Shown: positions 8,639-19,318, counted from the stretch's first letter. The stretch is 64,000 nt of DNA from Acidobacteriota bacterium (GCA_020199905.1 JAIVJS010000004.1:41727-105726), one strand, 5' to 3'. Notes: generated by a model not told the origin, from the letters alone. Numbers and translations: made by a program.

Positions 8639-10159
8639 CTACGGGAAAGTCACGGGGCACCCGCCGAACGCGTTCGTGTCCTGGATCGGCGCAAACGGCG
8701 TGTTGAGCGGATTCACGTACGTCTTGACGACGCCCGTTTGCGTGTCGGTGACCGTGAGGGTGACCTCCACGTTCGTCATCCCGCCGGCGAACACCCAGAA
8801 CCGGGAGTTGAATCCGCAGCCTCGCACCACCTTGACGAACACTTCCACGTTGTCGGCCGAAAAGAACCAGAAGTGTCCCGTCGTGTCGGTCAGAGCGACG
8901 GGAATGCCGACCCCGGAGGCCTGGGCGCTCCGCCAGGAGGCCTGGACCTGGAACCGCCCGCCCGCGAGGCACATCGTGGTCGACCCGACGCCGCACGGCA
9001 GCGGGGGGATCACGCCGCCCAGAGTGAGCCTGCGGATGCGCCCCGGCCCGAATTCCGTCACGAAGAGCTCCCGGCTCGTGCGATCGAACGCCATGTTCGT
9101 CGGGGTGATGAGATCGGAGGCCACCACGGTCGGAGGCGCCGAAGCGGGATTGAACAGGAGCAGCCGGCCGGGCGCATTGACGGACTGATTCACGGAAAAC
9201 TCGAGCGCGAGGTACTCGTCTGCGGCGCCCACCACGGGCAGGACGTCGATGGCCGAGTTCAGCCCCGTCAGAAGCGCCGTGCTGGCTCCCGTCGCCGGAT
9301 CCACGAGCCGGACTTCCGCCCGGCCCGGCGTGAACGGGAATCCGGTCAGAAAGGACACCAGGAACTGGCCGTTCGTGCTGCGGATGCTGTCGGGCACCGC
9401 ATCCACCACGGGTGGCGGGGGCGAGGGGTTCGAAAGCGGCGCGAACGTGGCGGCCGTCACATAAACGCCGGTGACGGGGTCGACGCTCTGAATCGCGTTC
9501 AGGCTCGCGTCGACGACGTAGAGCCGGCTTCCGAACGCCAGGATTCCGAACGGATTGGAGGAGCGCGGTCCGGTCAGGTCCGGAAAGTCCACCAGCAGCG
9601 AGACGCGAAGGGTCTCCGTCGCGGGGTTGTTGATCACGAGCTCGCGTCCGCCCTTCAACGCGACGTGCTGCGCCGGAGTCAGGACGAAGTTGCCGAAGGT
9701 GGAGTCAATCGAGGAGCTGAACCGCAGCTTGAGGACCGAGCTCAGGATCGGCGAGGCGGGGTTCGGGTTGGCGATCTCGAGGCCGGGCGCGGCGCCCGGG
9801 AGACTCTCGTCGCCGGCGCCGATCACGAGGTACCACGCGTCGCCCAGCTGCTCGATGCCCGCGGGACCCGACGGGGAGTTCTCGCCGACGGCGGAGAGGC
9901 CGGACGGCAGACCGTCGAGGATCGTGGTCCGGGTCCCGTCGCGCTTGACGAGCGACACGCGGCCCGTGTTCGGCCCGGTCCCCGCCTCGCTGACGAGGAG
10001 GTTTCCGCCGGGCGTGAGCGAGATTTTCATCGGCGCCTTCAGGCCGGTCGCGAGCACGGTGCCCGTTTGCGCCCCGGCGTTTTCCGGCGCGAGAAGTGCG
10101 CCGAAGGCGAGGGCGACAGCGATCGAAGCCGCGATTCTCGGGGATTTCGCGTGAAACAT
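8639..10159 (-). CDS. ScyD/ScyE-like secreted beta-propeller protein
   Basis: Signal peptide; VLATGLKAPMKISLTPGGNLLVSEAGTGPNTGRVSLVKRDG...SGPAGIEQLGDAWYLVIGAGD. Confidence 0.75.
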   Translation of the reverse strand: MFHAKSPRIAASIAVALAFGALLAPENAGAQTGTVLATGLKAPMKISLTPGGNLLVSEAGTGPNTGRVSLVKRDGTRTTILDGLPSGLSAVGENSPSGPAGIEQLGDAWYLVIGAGDESLPGAAPGLEIANPNPASPILSSVLKLRFSSSIDSTFGNFVLTPAQHVALKGGRELVINNPATETLRVSLLVDFPDLTGPRSSNPFGILAFGSRLYVVDASLNAIQSVDPVTGVYVTAATFAPLSNPSPPPPVVDAVPDSIRSTNGQFLVSFLTGFPFTPGRAEVRLVDPATGASTALLTGLNSAIDVLPVVGAADEYLALEFSVNQSVNAPGRLLLFNPASAPPTVVASDLITPTNMAFDRTSRELFVTEFGPGRIRRLTLGGVIPPLPCGVGSTTMCLAGGRFQVQASWRSAQASGVGIPVALTDTTGHFWFFSADNVEVFVKVVRGCGFNSRFWVFAGGMTNVEVTLTVTDTQTGVVKTYVNPLNTPFAPIQDTNAFGGCPVTFP

Positions 10160-10411
10160 GACGACCTCCTCGATTAGCCCCAGGAGACTTCAGGCGATTG
10201 CGCCCTGGCCCGGGAGCGCCTGTGCCGCAACGTCCCACAAGAATGTTTGAGACGCAAGCTTTCCATCGGGCTTTTCCTGCGTTCCGGTGGTTTCGGGGGA
10301 AATCTAGATGATCGCTTTTGTTCACATCGTTTCTCAGCAAGCGCGCGCGGGGGGGACGCCTGCGCCCCCGTCTGGAGCCGCGGTCTTGCGGGCTCCGTTT
10401 AGAATAGGGAG

Positions 10412-11554
10412 GTGACGACGACCCAGGTAGCCGAGCGGGACGCCATTCTCCAGTCGGTCCGCGAGTTCGCGGACGCGGAGATCCGGCCCCACGTCATGGA
10501 GTGGGACGAGGCGCAACATTTTCCCCTCGACGTCTTCCGGCAGCTGGGCGAGCTCGGATTCCTGGGCGTGCTCTTCCCGGAAGAGTACGGAGGCTCGGCG
10601 CTCTCGTACGGCGACTATGCCGCGATCGTCGAGGAGCTCGCCGCCGTCGACGCCTCGATCGCCCTGTCTCTGGCCGCCCACAATTCCCTCGGGTCGAATC
10701 ACATCTTTCAATTTGGCAGCGAAGCCCAGCGGCGCCGCTACATTCCAAAGCTGGCGTCGGGGGAGTGGCTGGCGGCGTGGGGGCTCACGGAGCCGGAGGC
10801 CGGCTCCGACGCGAGCGGGACGAAGACGACCGGCGTCCGCGACGGCAACGACTGGGTGCTGAACGGGTCAAAAAACTTCATCACGAACGCGTCGGTGGCG
10901 CAGGTCGCGGTTCTCATGGCGGTGACCGACCGCCCGGCGGGCAAGCACGGGATCTCGGCCTTCATCGTCGAGCTCGACAACCCGGGAATCCGCGTCGGCA
11001 AGAAGGAGAACAAGCTCGGCATGCGCGCCTCGGACACGTGCACGCTCGTCATGGAGGACTGCCGCATTCCGGCGGAGAACCTGCTCGGAAAAGAGGGCGG
11101 CGGGTTCGTGGACTCGATGAAGATCCTGGACGGCGGACGGATCTCGATCGCGGCGCTCTCGATCGGAATTGCCCGTGGCGCCTACGAGGCGTCGCTGCGA
11201 TACGCGCAGCAGCGCCGCCAGTTCGGCCGGCCGATCTCGGAATTCGAGGCCATCCAGTTCTATCTCGCGGACATGGCCACGGAGATCGACGCGGCGCGGC
11301 TCCTGACGATGCGCGCGGCCGCCGCGAAGGATTCGGGCGAAGAGGTGACGCGCTTCTCGGCGCAGGCGAAGCTCTATGCCTCGGAAGTCGCCGTGCGCGC
11401 CACTGAGAAGGCCATCCAGATCCATGGCGGCTACGGCTTCATCAAGGACTACCCGGTCGAGAAGTTCTATCGCGACGTAAAGCTCTGCACGATCGGCGAG
11501 GGGACGAGCGAGATCCAGCGGCTCGTGATTGCGCGCAGCCTCCTCGGTTCCTGA
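10412..11554 (+). CDS. acyl-CoA dehydrogenase
   Basis: [80 protein letters not shown]. Confidence 0.95.
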   Translation: MTTTQVAERDAILQSVREFADAEIRPHVMEWDEAQHFPLDVFRQLGELGFLGVLFPEEYGGSALSYGDYAAIVEELAAVDASIALSLAAHNSLGSNHIFQFGSEAQRRRYIPKLASGEWLAAWGLTEPEAGSDASGTKTTGVRDGNDWVLNGSKNFITNASVAQVAVLMAVTDRPAGKHGISAFIVELDNPGIRVGKKENKLGMRASDTCTLVMEDCRIPAENLLGKEGGGFVDSMKILDGGRISIAALSIGIARGAYEASLRYAQQRRQFGRPISEFEAIQFYLADMATEIDAARLLTMRAAAAKDSGEEVTRFSAQAKLYASEVAVRATEKAIQIHGGYGFIKDYPVEKFYRDVKLCTIGEGTSEIQRLVIARSLLGS

Positions 11555-11561
11555 TCCCGCC

Positions 11562-12551
11562 TTGACCGCCCGTTCGCGTCCGCGTCCGGGAACTCCCGAG
11601 ATCGTGGAAGGGGTTCTCGCCGGAAACCCGCGCGCGATCGGACGCGCGATCTCTGCGCTCGAGCGCGACGGGGGAGCCCCCGACCTGCTCGCCCCTCTGT
11701 TCGCGCACACGGGGCGGTCGCGCACCCTCGGGATCACCGGGCCGCCTGGCGCCGGCAAGTCGACTCTGGTGCAGCGGCTGGCTCAGGCCTACCGCAGGGG
11801 CGGGCGCCGGGTCGGCATCATCGCCGTCGACCCGTCCTCCCCGTACACGGGCGGCGCGATTCTCGGGGACCGCATCCGCATGTCGGAGATCTACACGGAC
11901 CCGGGCGTCTTCATCCGCTCCATGGCGACCCGGGGAGCGCTCGGGGGGCTTGCGCGTGCCACGTGGGACGCGGCGGATGTTCTGGATGCGGCGGGCTACG
12001 ACGTCGTGATCCTCGAGACCGTCGGAGTGGGGCAGGGGGAAGTGGACATCGTGAAAGCCGCCGAGACCGTCGCCGTGGTGCTCGTGCCTGGCCTCGGAGA
12101 CGACATCCAGGCGATCAAGGCCGGGATTCTCGAGATCGCGGACGTCTTCGTCGTCAACAAGGCGGACCGCGAAGGCGCTTCCCGCGCTGAAACGGAGCTG
12201 TCGATGATGCTCGACCTCGCGCCCCCGTCGGGGTGGCGGCCTCCGATCGTCCGCACCGTCGCCCCGTCCGCCTCGGGAGTCCCCGAGGCCGTCGACGCCT
12301 TCGCGCGCCACGCGGAACACCTTCGCTCGGGAACGGAGGGCGAGAGGCGCGCGCAGCGGCGCGCGCGAGCCCGGCTCCTGGCCGTTCTCGACGAGCGGTT
12401 CCGGCGCGAAGTCGAAGCGCCGTCGCGCGCCGGCGGCGGCCTGGCGGCGGCGGTGGCGCGCGTCGCGGCGCGGCAGGAAGATCCCCACGCCGCGTCGGCG
12501 CGCCTCTTCGAAGAGGTCGTGCGCGGCCGAGAGCGGAAGACCGACAGCTGA
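11562..12551 (+). CDS. meaB: methylmalonyl-CoA mutase-associated GTPase MeaB
   Basis: GITGPPGAGKSTLVQRL, VDPSSPYTGGAILGDRIRM, ETVGVGQGEVDIVKAAETVAVVLVPGLGDDIQAIKAG; TTG 11562 chosen as start (table ORF opens at 11529). Confidence 0.92.
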   Translation: MTARSRPRPGTPEIVEGVLAGNPRAIGRAISALERDGGAPDLLAPLFAHTGRSRTLGITGPPGAGKSTLVQRLAQAYRRGGRRVGIIAVDPSSPYTGGAILGDRIRMSEIYTDPGVFIRSMATRGALGGLARATWDAADVLDAAGYDVVILETVGVGQGEVDIVKAAETVAVVLVPGLGDDIQAIKAGILEIADVFVVNKADREGASRAETELSMMLDLAPPSGWRPPIVRTVAPSASGVPEAVDAFARHAEHLRSGTEGERRAQRRARARLLAVLDERFRREVEAPSRAGGGLAAAVARVAARQEDPHAASARLFEEVVRGRERKTDS

Positions 12552-12571
12552 CAGCTGAGAGCTGATAGCTT
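12543..12571. repeat. heptanucleotide array (GACAGCT GACAGCT GAGAGCT GATAGCT)
   Basis: Four units; contains the meaB stop and ends 6 nt before mce ATG. Confidence 0.85.
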
Positions 12572-12577
12572 TTCCGC

Positions 12578-12985
12578 ATGCCCGCCTACAGGATCGACCA
12601 CATCGGCGTGGCGGTCGTCTCGATCGACGACGCGCTCGACGTTTACGGCGCGCTCGGCCTGGAGGTCGCCCACCGCGAGGAGGTGCCGTCGCAGAAGGCG
12701 CGGACGGCGTTTCTTCCGGTCGGGGAGAGCCGGATCGAGCTCCTGGAGCCCATGACGGAGGACTCGCCTGTCGCGAAGTTCCTGGCGAAGCGCGGGCCCG
12801 GGGTCCACCACGTGTGTTTTTCGGTCGACGACATCGAGAAAGCGCTCGAGGATCTGGCGTCCCGCGGCTTTCGGCTCCTGCACCGCGCCGCCGTGGCCGG
12901 GGCCGACGGGAAGAAAGTCGCGTTCCTCCATCCGGACGCCGGTCACGGCCTTTTGATCGAGCTGTCGCAGGCGGCGGCGCCGTGA
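12578..12985 (+). CDS. mce: methylmalonyl-CoA epimerase
   Basis: RIDHIGVAVVSIDDALDVYGALGLEV...RGPGVHHVCFSVDDIEKAL (VOC fold). Confidence 0.92.
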   Translation: MPAYRIDHIGVAVVSIDDALDVYGALGLEVAHREEVPSQKARTAFLPVGESRIELLEPMTEDSPVAKFLAKRGPGVHHVCFSVDDIEKALEDLASRGFRLLHRAAVAGADGKKVAFLHPDAGHGLLIELSQAAAP

Positions 12986-13308
12986 AGCCCGGCGACTTCG
13001 TTCTGGTCGCCCTCGTCAATCCGCGCGAGAAGTTCTGGGGACTCCTCCGGGAGAGAGACGCCACCGGGGTCATCGTCCGGGGGCTCTCGCTCGAAGGATT
13101 CGAGGGTTGGGTGAGGGAGATCGCCCACAAGGAGCCGCTCACGTTCTTTCCGGCGACCGTGTTCTTTCCGTTGCACCGCGTCGAGAGAATCTTCGCGGAC
13201 GAGCCGGCGGGAGAGCTCCCGTCGTTCGCGGACCGGTTTCAGCGCGCGGTGGGCGAGGACGCCCGCTACCACCTGACTCCCGTCCCGGACACGCTCGAAG
13301 GCTCCTGA
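12982..13308 (+). CDS. small hypothetical protein, translationally coupled to mce
   Basis: GTG 12982 overlaps mce stop; MKPGDFVLVALVNPREKFWGLLRERDATGVIVRGLSLEGFEGWVREI. Confidence 0.7.
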   Translation: MKPGDFVLVALVNPREKFWGLLRERDATGVIVRGLSLEGFEGWVREIAHKEPLTFFPATVFFPLHRVERIFADEPAGELPSFADRFQRAVGEDARYHLTPVPDTLEGS

Positions 13309-13323
13309 CGGACGAGCGCCCGA

Positions 13324-14010
13324 TTGGGAGTGTTCGTCCCGCCTCCCTCCGCCAGCGGGCGGCCGCCTGCGCGCGGAGCCGCCGCCGGTTCACCGCCTCG
13401 TTGCGCCTCCGACGGGGACTCCCCGAACTCCCGGTTTTCCGCGTGGAAGGCGCAGGCGCGGGAGTGGTGCGGCGGCCGGTCCTGGCTCTGGCGCGCGCCC
13501 CTCGTTCTCTACTTCGCCTGGTCCGGGCTTCGACGGCTGCGCGACCCTCTCGCCGCGGACCTCTTCGGCGGAATCACGCTCGGCGTCCACGAGCTCGGCC
13601 ATCTGATCCTCGCGTCGGCGGGGCGGTGGCCTTCGGTCGCGGGCGGAAGCCTGGCTCAGGTCGCGGCGCCGGTCGCGGCGGGATGGGTGCTGGCGCGGCA
13701 GAGGGACTGGTTCGGCATCACCGTCGCCGGCGCGTGGCTCGCCTCGTCCCTGTTCGGTCTCGCGGCGTACGTCGGCGACGCGCGGGCGCAGGAGCTTCCC
13801 TTAGTGGGGCTCGTACCGGATCCCATCCACGACTGGAACTGGATGCTGTCCCGGTTGGGACTTCTCGACCGGGACCGCGGTCTCGCCGCCCTGACGCGGG
13901 GACTCTCCTTCGCGATCTGGACGGCGGCGGTCATCGCGGGCGCCTGGCTGTGCCGCGAGATGGCGCTCTGGAAGAAGGCGGAGACCAGGGGATCCGGGAC
14001 CGAGAGCTAG
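13324..14010 (+). CDS. predicted membrane protein with HExxH motif
   Basis: GGITLGVHELGHLILAS within a multi-TM protein; exact start uncertain. Confidence 0.65.
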   Translation: MGVFVPPPSASGRPPARGAAAGSPPRCASDGDSPNSRFSAWKAQAREWCGGRSWLWRAPLVLYFAWSGLRRLRDPLAADLFGGITLGVHELGHLILASAGRWPSVAGGSLAQVAAPVAAGWVLARQRDWFGITVAGAWLASSLFGLAAYVGDARAQELPLVGLVPDPIHDWNWMLSRLGLLDRDRGLAALTRGLSFAIWTAAVIAGAWLCREMALWKKAETRGSGTES

Positions 14011-14036
14011 GAGCCGAGAGCTGCGAGCTCCTCAGC
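14002..14036. repeat. heptanucleotide array (GAGAGCT AGGAGCC GAGAGCT GCGAGCT CCTCAGC)
   Basis: Five 7-bp units containing both convergent stop codons. Confidence 0.75.
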
Positions 14037-14472
14037 ACCGGAAGTAATCCGCCTGCCAGTCCTTGATCCGCTTCTTGATCTCGTCGCGGTTGACGATCTT
14101 GTTCGTGAGGACTTCCCGGACGAGGTCGGGCATCTCGGCGTCTCCCGCGAACCGGAGCGCGACGATCTGATCCCGGTTGAGCTCCTCGATTCGCCCGCGC
14201 AGGTCCGCCGGGAGTATCGCGGCGAGCCGCTGCCGCATCTCGAGCCGGATCACCCGATCCTGAACGGTGAGGGCGAAGATCCTCGAGAAGAAGAAGAGGC
14301 AGAGAAGCGCGAAGGCCACCGCGAGAGACAGGCCGGATTCCCACGACGGGAACCGCACCAGACGCACGAGCGCATAGATCGCGTTGATCGCGAGGATTCC
14401 GAACGCCACGAAATGGTAGATCGGGATGAACCGGCGGTGATTCTTGTAATTCTGGGGATGGGCCTGAGCCAT
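14032..14472 (-). CDS. DUF6526-like membrane protein
   Basis: AQAHPQNYKNHRRFIPIYHFVAFGILAINAIYALV; SD GAGGAG upstream. Confidence 0.75.
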   Translation of the reverse strand: MAQAHPQNYKNHRRFIPIYHFVAFGILAINAIYALVRLVRFPSWESGLSLAVAFALLCLFFFSRIFALTVQDRVIRLEMRQRLAAILPADLRGRIEELNRDQIVALRFAGDAEMPDLVREVLTNKIVNRDEIKKRIKDWQADYFRC

Positions 14473-14536
14473 GTCTCTCCTCGATGCCGCGCCGCGCCGT
14501 CTGGTCCGCGCACGCCCTGCGGCGCGGGGCAGAGGC

Positions 14537-15279
14537 TCAGAGGATCACGTTCTTCAGGAAATAGTCCGCGACGGTGATGCTGCCGTTGACGATCAGGCGC
14601 GCCTGATCGGCATTCATCTCGAAAACGCCGCCCGACTCCCCGCCGGAGGTCGTCAGCACGATCTCCGCGGAAATGTCGCGTCCCCTGGCGGCGAGGTCGG
14701 CGATCGCGCGCGCGGCGGCCGAAATGGTGTTGAACACCGTCTCCTCGTTGTTGGTCGTCGCGAGAAAGCGGATCCTGCCGTGCGACGCGGTCAGGCGGTA
14801 CTGCGCGATCCCGGCGCCGTCGAGAACCCTGCGGAACGCCTGGTCCACGGTCGCGTCCACCTGCATCGAGGCGGCGGCGGCGGTCTCGGCGGCCGTGTTG
14901 CGGCCCGTCCGCGTATCCAGAGAGACCTTCTTCTTCCGGATCACGTCCTGCAGGCTGACCGTCGGATTGGCCGTCGGGAGCGGCACCGCGAGCTGGCTGT
15001 CGCCCGTGTTGTCAATCACGAGCACGTTGCCCGGGTTGTCCTTGTTGTACTGCTCGGTTCCCGGGATGTCGATCTGTGAAAGGTCGTAGCTCGTCACGGT
15101 GCCGTTCTGAAGAGTGATGATCGCCTTCTTCCCCTTCACCTCGTACTTCGTGCGGGCGAAGATGATCGATCCGTCCTTCAGCTTGACGTTGTAAGCGAGA
15201 AGGGAAGAGGAGCACAGAAAGGCGGCCATCGCGACGCATGCGAGTCGCGACGGAAGCCGTGAAAGAGCGATCCGTCTCA
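14537..15279 (-). CDS. secreted hypothetical protein with possible secretin-type short domain
   Basis: Signal peptide MRRIALSRLPSRLACVAMAAFLCSSSLLAYNV; start at 15279 preferred over the table ORF start 15349. Confidence 0.6.
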
Positions 15280-15341
15280 TGCCGGGCTGCCTTTCGACGA
15301 GTTTGACAGGATGTGATCCGGACCATGATGATAGCACCCCG

Positions 15342-16355
15342 ATGCTCATCGTTATGGACGCGGCGGCCAGCGCCGAGGATGTGCGGCGCGTCGTCGAAAC
15401 CGTTCAGGGACTGGGTCTCGACGCGCATCCGATCCCGGGCGCGCAGCGCACGGCGATCGGGATCACGGGCAATCGCGGCACCATCGAAGCGGGGGCGTTC
15501 GAGAACCTCCCCGGCGTCGCCGAGGTCATACCCGTCTCCGCGCCCTATAAGCTCGTTTCCCGGGAAGCCAAGCGCGAGGACACGGTCGTCTCGATACGGG
15601 GCGTGCCGGTGGGAGGAAAGCATCTCGCGATCGTCGCCGGGCCCTGCGCGGTCGAGTCGGAAACGCAGGCCCTCGAGATCGGCCATCTGGTCAAGGCGGC
15701 GGGCGCGAACCTCTATCGAGGCGGCGCCTTCAAGCCGCGGACGTCCCCCTACTCGTTTCAGGGCCTCGGGGTGGCGGGCCTGAAGATCCTGGCGAAGGTG
15801 CGCGAGGAGACGGGGCTGCCGATCGTGACCGAGGTGCTCGACACGGAAACGGCGGAGACGGTCGCCGAGTACGCGGACTGCCTTCAGATTGGCGCGCGAA
15901 ACATGCAGAATTTCTCCCTGCTGCGAAAATTGGGGCAGATGCGCAAGCCGGTGCTCTTGAAGCGCGGGATGTCTGCGACGATCGAGGAGCTGCTCCTGTC
16001 GGCCGAGTACCTCCTGTCGGAAGGAAACTACGAGGTCGTGCTCTGCGAGCGCGGAGTCCGCACGTTCGCGGACCACACCCGGAACACCCTCGATCTCGCC
16101 GCCATCCCCTATGTGCGTCGGATCTCGCACCTTCCGATCCTCGTCGATCCGTCGCACGGGACCGGGAAGCGCCAGAAGGTCCTCCCTCTCTCCCGGGCGG
16201 CCGTCGCCTGCGGCGCGGACGGACTGCTGATCGAAGTCCACGCGCATCCGGAGTCCGCGCTTTCGGATGGACCCCAGGCGCTGCTTCCCGACATGTTCAC
16301 CGAGCTCGTCCGCCAGGTGCGCCTGCTCGCGCCGGTCGTCGGCCGCACGGCGTGA
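15342..16355 (+). CDS. aroF: 3-deoxy-7-phosphoheptulonate synthase (DAHP synthase, AroF/AroG type II-like with N-terminal ACT-like domain)
   Basis: GKHLAIVAGPCAVESETQALEIGHLVKAAGANLYRGGAFKPRTSPYSFQGLG. Confidence 0.9.
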   Translation: MLIVMDAAASAEDVRRVVETVQGLGLDAHPIPGAQRTAIGITGNRGTIEAGAFENLPGVAEVIPVSAPYKLVSREAKREDTVVSIRGVPVGGKHLAIVAGPCAVESETQALEIGHLVKAAGANLYRGGAFKPRTSPYSFQGLGVAGLKILAKVREETGLPIVTEVLDTETAETVAEYADCLQIGARNMQNFSLLRKLGQMRKPVLLKRGMSATIEELLLSAEYLLSEGNYEVVLCERGVRTFADHTRNTLDLAAIPYVRRISHLPILVDPSHGTGKRQKVLPLSRAAVACGADGLLIEVHAHPESALSDGPQALLPDMFTELVRQVRLLAPVVGRTA

Positions 16356-17494
16356 ACGGTCTCCTCGTCCTCGAAGACGGCAGCGCCTGGCGCGGGGAGG
16401 CCATCGGACGGCCCGGCACCCGCTTCGGGGAGATCGTCTTCAACACGGCGATGAGCGGTTATCAGGAAGTCCTCACCGATCCGTCCTACGCGGGACAGAT
16501 CGTGGTGATGACCGCCGCGCACATCGGCAACTACGGAGTCCGCGCCGACGAAGCCGAGTCGGCCGACGTCCACGTATCGGGGTTCGTGGCGCGAGACTTT
16601 CCGGAGCGGTGGAGCGGGACCGGTGGCGAGCGCAGTCTCGCGGGGTATCTCGACGAAGCCGGCGTTCTCGGCCTGCACGGCCTCGACACGCGCGCTCTCG
16701 TGAAAAGGATCCGGACCGAAGGCGCCATGAGGGCCGGGATTTCCACGGAATTCGACAGGCCCGAGGATCTGCTCCAGAAGGTGCTTTCCTCGCCGGGGAT
16801 GGTCGGCAGCGACCTGGCGCTCGCGGTCTCCGCGCCGGAGATCTCCGTTTCGCCGGCCTCCGGGGTGGAGCAGTTTCACGTCGCGGCGATCGACTATGGG
16901 ATGAAGAGGAATATCGTCCGGCTGCTGAACGCGGCCCACTGCCGCGTCACCGTGTTTCCCGCGTCGTCGACGGCCGAGGCGATCCTGGCGGCCCGTCCGG
17001 ACGGCATCTTCCTCTCCAACGGGCCCGGAGACCCTGCCGCTCTCGCCGGGCCCATCCGTCAGATCGAGCGGCTGATCCCGGAGCGCCCGATCTTCGGCAT
17101 CTGCCTCGGGCACCAGCTGCTCGGCCTCGCGCTCGGAGGCAAGACGTTCAAGCTCAAATTCGGCCACCGCGGAGCCAACCATCCCGTCGCCGACGTCGTC
17201 ACGGGCGCGGTCGCCATCACGTCTCAGAACCACGGGTTCGCCGTCGATCCCGACCGGCTTCCGCCCGAGATCGTCCCGACGCACCGCAACCTGAATGACG
17301 GGACGCTCGAGGGTTTCAGGCACGCGACGCTTCCCATCCTCGCGGCGCAGTTCCATCCGGAGTCGGCGCCGGGCCCGCGCGATTCGTACGGCCTCTTTCA
17401 CGACTTCGTGCGATCGATGCGCGAGGCGGAGGAGGGCGTCTCGCGCATGCCGGCGGCCTCGAGCCCCCCGGCCTCGAGCCCGACGCACTCCTGA
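16352..17494 (+). CDS. carA: carbamoyl-phosphate synthase small subunit
   Basis: FNTAMSGYQEVLTDPSYAGQIVVMTAAHIGNYG; GATase RPIFGICLGHQLLGLALGGKTFKLKFGHRGANHPV. Confidence 0.95.
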   Translation: MNGLLVLEDGSAWRGEAIGRPGTRFGEIVFNTAMSGYQEVLTDPSYAGQIVVMTAAHIGNYGVRADEAESADVHVSGFVARDFPERWSGTGGERSLAGYLDEAGVLGLHGLDTRALVKRIRTEGAMRAGISTEFDRPEDLLQKVLSSPGMVGSDLALAVSAPEISVSPASGVEQFHVAAIDYGMKRNIVRLLNAAHCRVTVFPASSTAEAILAARPDGIFLSNGPGDPAALAGPIRQIERLIPERPIFGICLGHQLLGLALGGKTFKLKFGHRGANHPVADVVTGAVAITSQNHGFAVDPDRLPPEIVPTHRNLNDGTLEGFRHATLPILAAQFHPESAPGPRDSYGLFHDFVRSMREAEEGVSRMPAASSPPASSPTHS

Positions 17495-18741
17495 TGCCGC
17501 TCGAGCTCGAAGTGGCGCTCGCGTATCTGCGCGCGCGGCCTTCGCGGCTCGTCTCCTCCGTTTCTCTGCTCTCGATCGCGGGCATCGGCCTCGGCGTGGC
17601 CGCGCTCGTCGTGGCGATGGGCCTCCTGTCCGGGTATCGGACGGAGATCCGCGAGAAGCTGATCGGCTCGAACGCGGAGGTGGTGGTGTTCCCGCTCACT
17701 CTCCCGTCGGGCGGCAACTCGGACACGGAGGCCGCGGAACGGCGGATCGCGGCAGTCCGGGGCGTGCGCGCCGTCGCCCCGGTGATCTACCAGGCGGGGG
17801 TCGCTTCCTCGGCCTCGACGCCCGACGGCGCGGACGCGATTCTGAAGGGAGTGGATCCCGCGCGCGAGCGGGCCGTCTCGGAGATCGACGCCTACCTGCC
17901 GGACGCCGAGGCGGCGCTGACGCGGGGTGGAACGGGCGTGCTGCCCGGGATCGCGATCGGGACCGAGCTCGCCCGCCGCCTCGACGTGCGATCGGGCGAC
18001 GCCGTCACGCTGGGCGTCCCGGACCGCGCCCGCGACACGGGACGGCTCTCCCCGCGGTTCGGGCAGTTTCGCGTCACGAGGATCTTCCGGACGAATTTCG
18101 CCGAGTACGACTCCGAGTGGGTCTTCCTGGATCGCACGGTCCTCCGCGCGCTGTGCCGGCTGGAGTCGCCCGCCGACGTGATCGAGGTGCGCCTGGCGCC
18201 GTCGTCGGACGTGGGAGGCGCCGCCCGCGCGATCGAGAAGGCCGCCGGGCGCGGGTTCTCCGTCACCGACTGGCGCTCCATGAACGGCGGGCTTTTTTCG
18301 GCGCTCGCTCTCCAGCAGACGACGCTCTTCCTGGTCATCGGGCTGATCGTTGCCGTCTCGACCTTCAACGTCGTGGCCACTCTCGTGATGACGGTCCAGG
18401 AGAAGAAGCGGGACATCGGCGTCCTCGCGACTCTCGGCGCGGAGCCTCGATTCTTCTCCCGGGTCTTCGTCTGGCTGGGCGCGCTTCTGGGGGGCAGCGG
18501 CGTGCTGGCGGGGATCCTGTTCGGAGCGCTCGTCTGCTGGGCGGCGACGACCTTCCGCCTGCTGTCCTTTCCGCCGGGAGTCGCCGAGATCTACTTCGTC
18601 TCCTTCATTCCATTCCTCGTGCGAGGCATCGACCTTCTGGCCATCGTCGGCTTCGCGGCTCTCGCGATCCTCATCGCCTCGTGGCTGCCTGCCCGGCGGG
18701 CTTCCCGGATCGACATCGCTGAAGCCCTCCGGTACGAGTAG
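17494..18741 (+). CDS. ABC transporter permease, LolC/LolE (lipoprotein-releasing) type
   Basis: ALAYLRARPSRLVSSVSLLSIAGIGLGVAALVVAMGLLSGYRTEIREKLIG and MTVQEKKRDIGVLATLGAEP. Confidence 0.85.
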   Translation: MPLELEVALAYLRARPSRLVSSVSLLSIAGIGLGVAALVVAMGLLSGYRTEIREKLIGSNAEVVVFPLTLPSGGNSDTEAAERRIAAVRGVRAVAPVIYQAGVASSASTPDGADAILKGVDPARERAVSEIDAYLPDAEAALTRGGTGVLPGIAIGTELARRLDVRSGDAVTLGVPDRARDTGRLSPRFGQFRVTRIFRTNFAEYDSEWVFLDRTVLRALCRLESPADVIEVRLAPSSDVGGAARAIEKAAGRGFSVTDWRSMNGGLFSALALQQTTLFLVIGLIVAVSTFNVVATLVMTVQEKKRDIGVLATLGAEPRFFSRVFVWLGALLGGSGVLAGILFGALVCWAATTFRLLSFPPGVAEIYFVSFIPFLVRGIDLLAIVGFAALAILIASWLPARRASRIDIAEALRYE

Positions 18742-18862
18742 CCTCCCCGGGCACGAGCCTCCTGGCGCCGCAGCCCGACCCGTTTCGTACGCGCCCGGCG
18801 CCGTTCGAGCCCAACGGGAGTAAGATCTTGCGCATCGGAACACAAGCGACTTCAGAGGAAAG

Positions 18863-19318
18863 GTGGCGATGACGCACACGCAAAACGGACGCCCAGGCGG
18901 GGATCAGGCCCCCGGAGTTCGGGTCAGCGAGGTGTTTCGAAGAGCGCTCCCGGCGATCCGAGCCGCGCTCGAAGAGTACCGGGTCCCGGCTTCCGCCGCC
19001 GCGTCGGTCGAGACCGATCTGGCGGCCTGGCTGATCCGCTTCGCCCGCCGCAATCGCGACGCGAGCCCGGAAGCTCAGACCCTGGCCCTGGTGTCCCTCG
19101 CGTGCTCCTTCGGACGCGGGTACCAGGCGCGCATCAGCGAGACCGACACTCCCGACCGCAAGATCGCCTCCCTGCTGGCCGAGAACCCGGAGGCCGTCGC
19201 GGCTCGGATTTCCGCGGGCTTCGGATGCGGTCCCTCGATGGCTCCCGCGCGCCTCGACCTCTGGACGCGGATGCGCGCCCTCGCGCGCCGCGACCCCGAC
19301 AAGCCGCGCAGCGAATAA
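18863..19318 (+). CDS. hypothetical protein (151 aa)
   Basis: Intact ORF with SD-like GAGGAAAGG upstream. Confidence 0.55.
   Translation: MAMTHTQNGRPGGDQAPGVRVSEVFRRALPAIRAALEEYRVPASAAASVETDLAAWLIRFARRNRDASPEAQTLALVSLACSFGRGYQARISETDTPDRKIASLLAENPEAVAARISAGFGCGPSMAPARLDLWTRMRALARRDPDKPRSE

Noticed and set aside
10160-10411. Large gap between the ScyD-like gene and acyl-CoA dehydrogenase checked for tRNA or small RNA
   Set aside because: No cloverleaf T-loop signature (GGTTCGAATC-like) or convincing conserved structure seen.
15303-15332. TTGACA with GATGAT 18 nt downstream as an aroF promoter giving a leaderless start
   Set aside because: The -10 is only 4/6 and not a TANNNT box, so I did not include it in the leaderless set; possible but weak.
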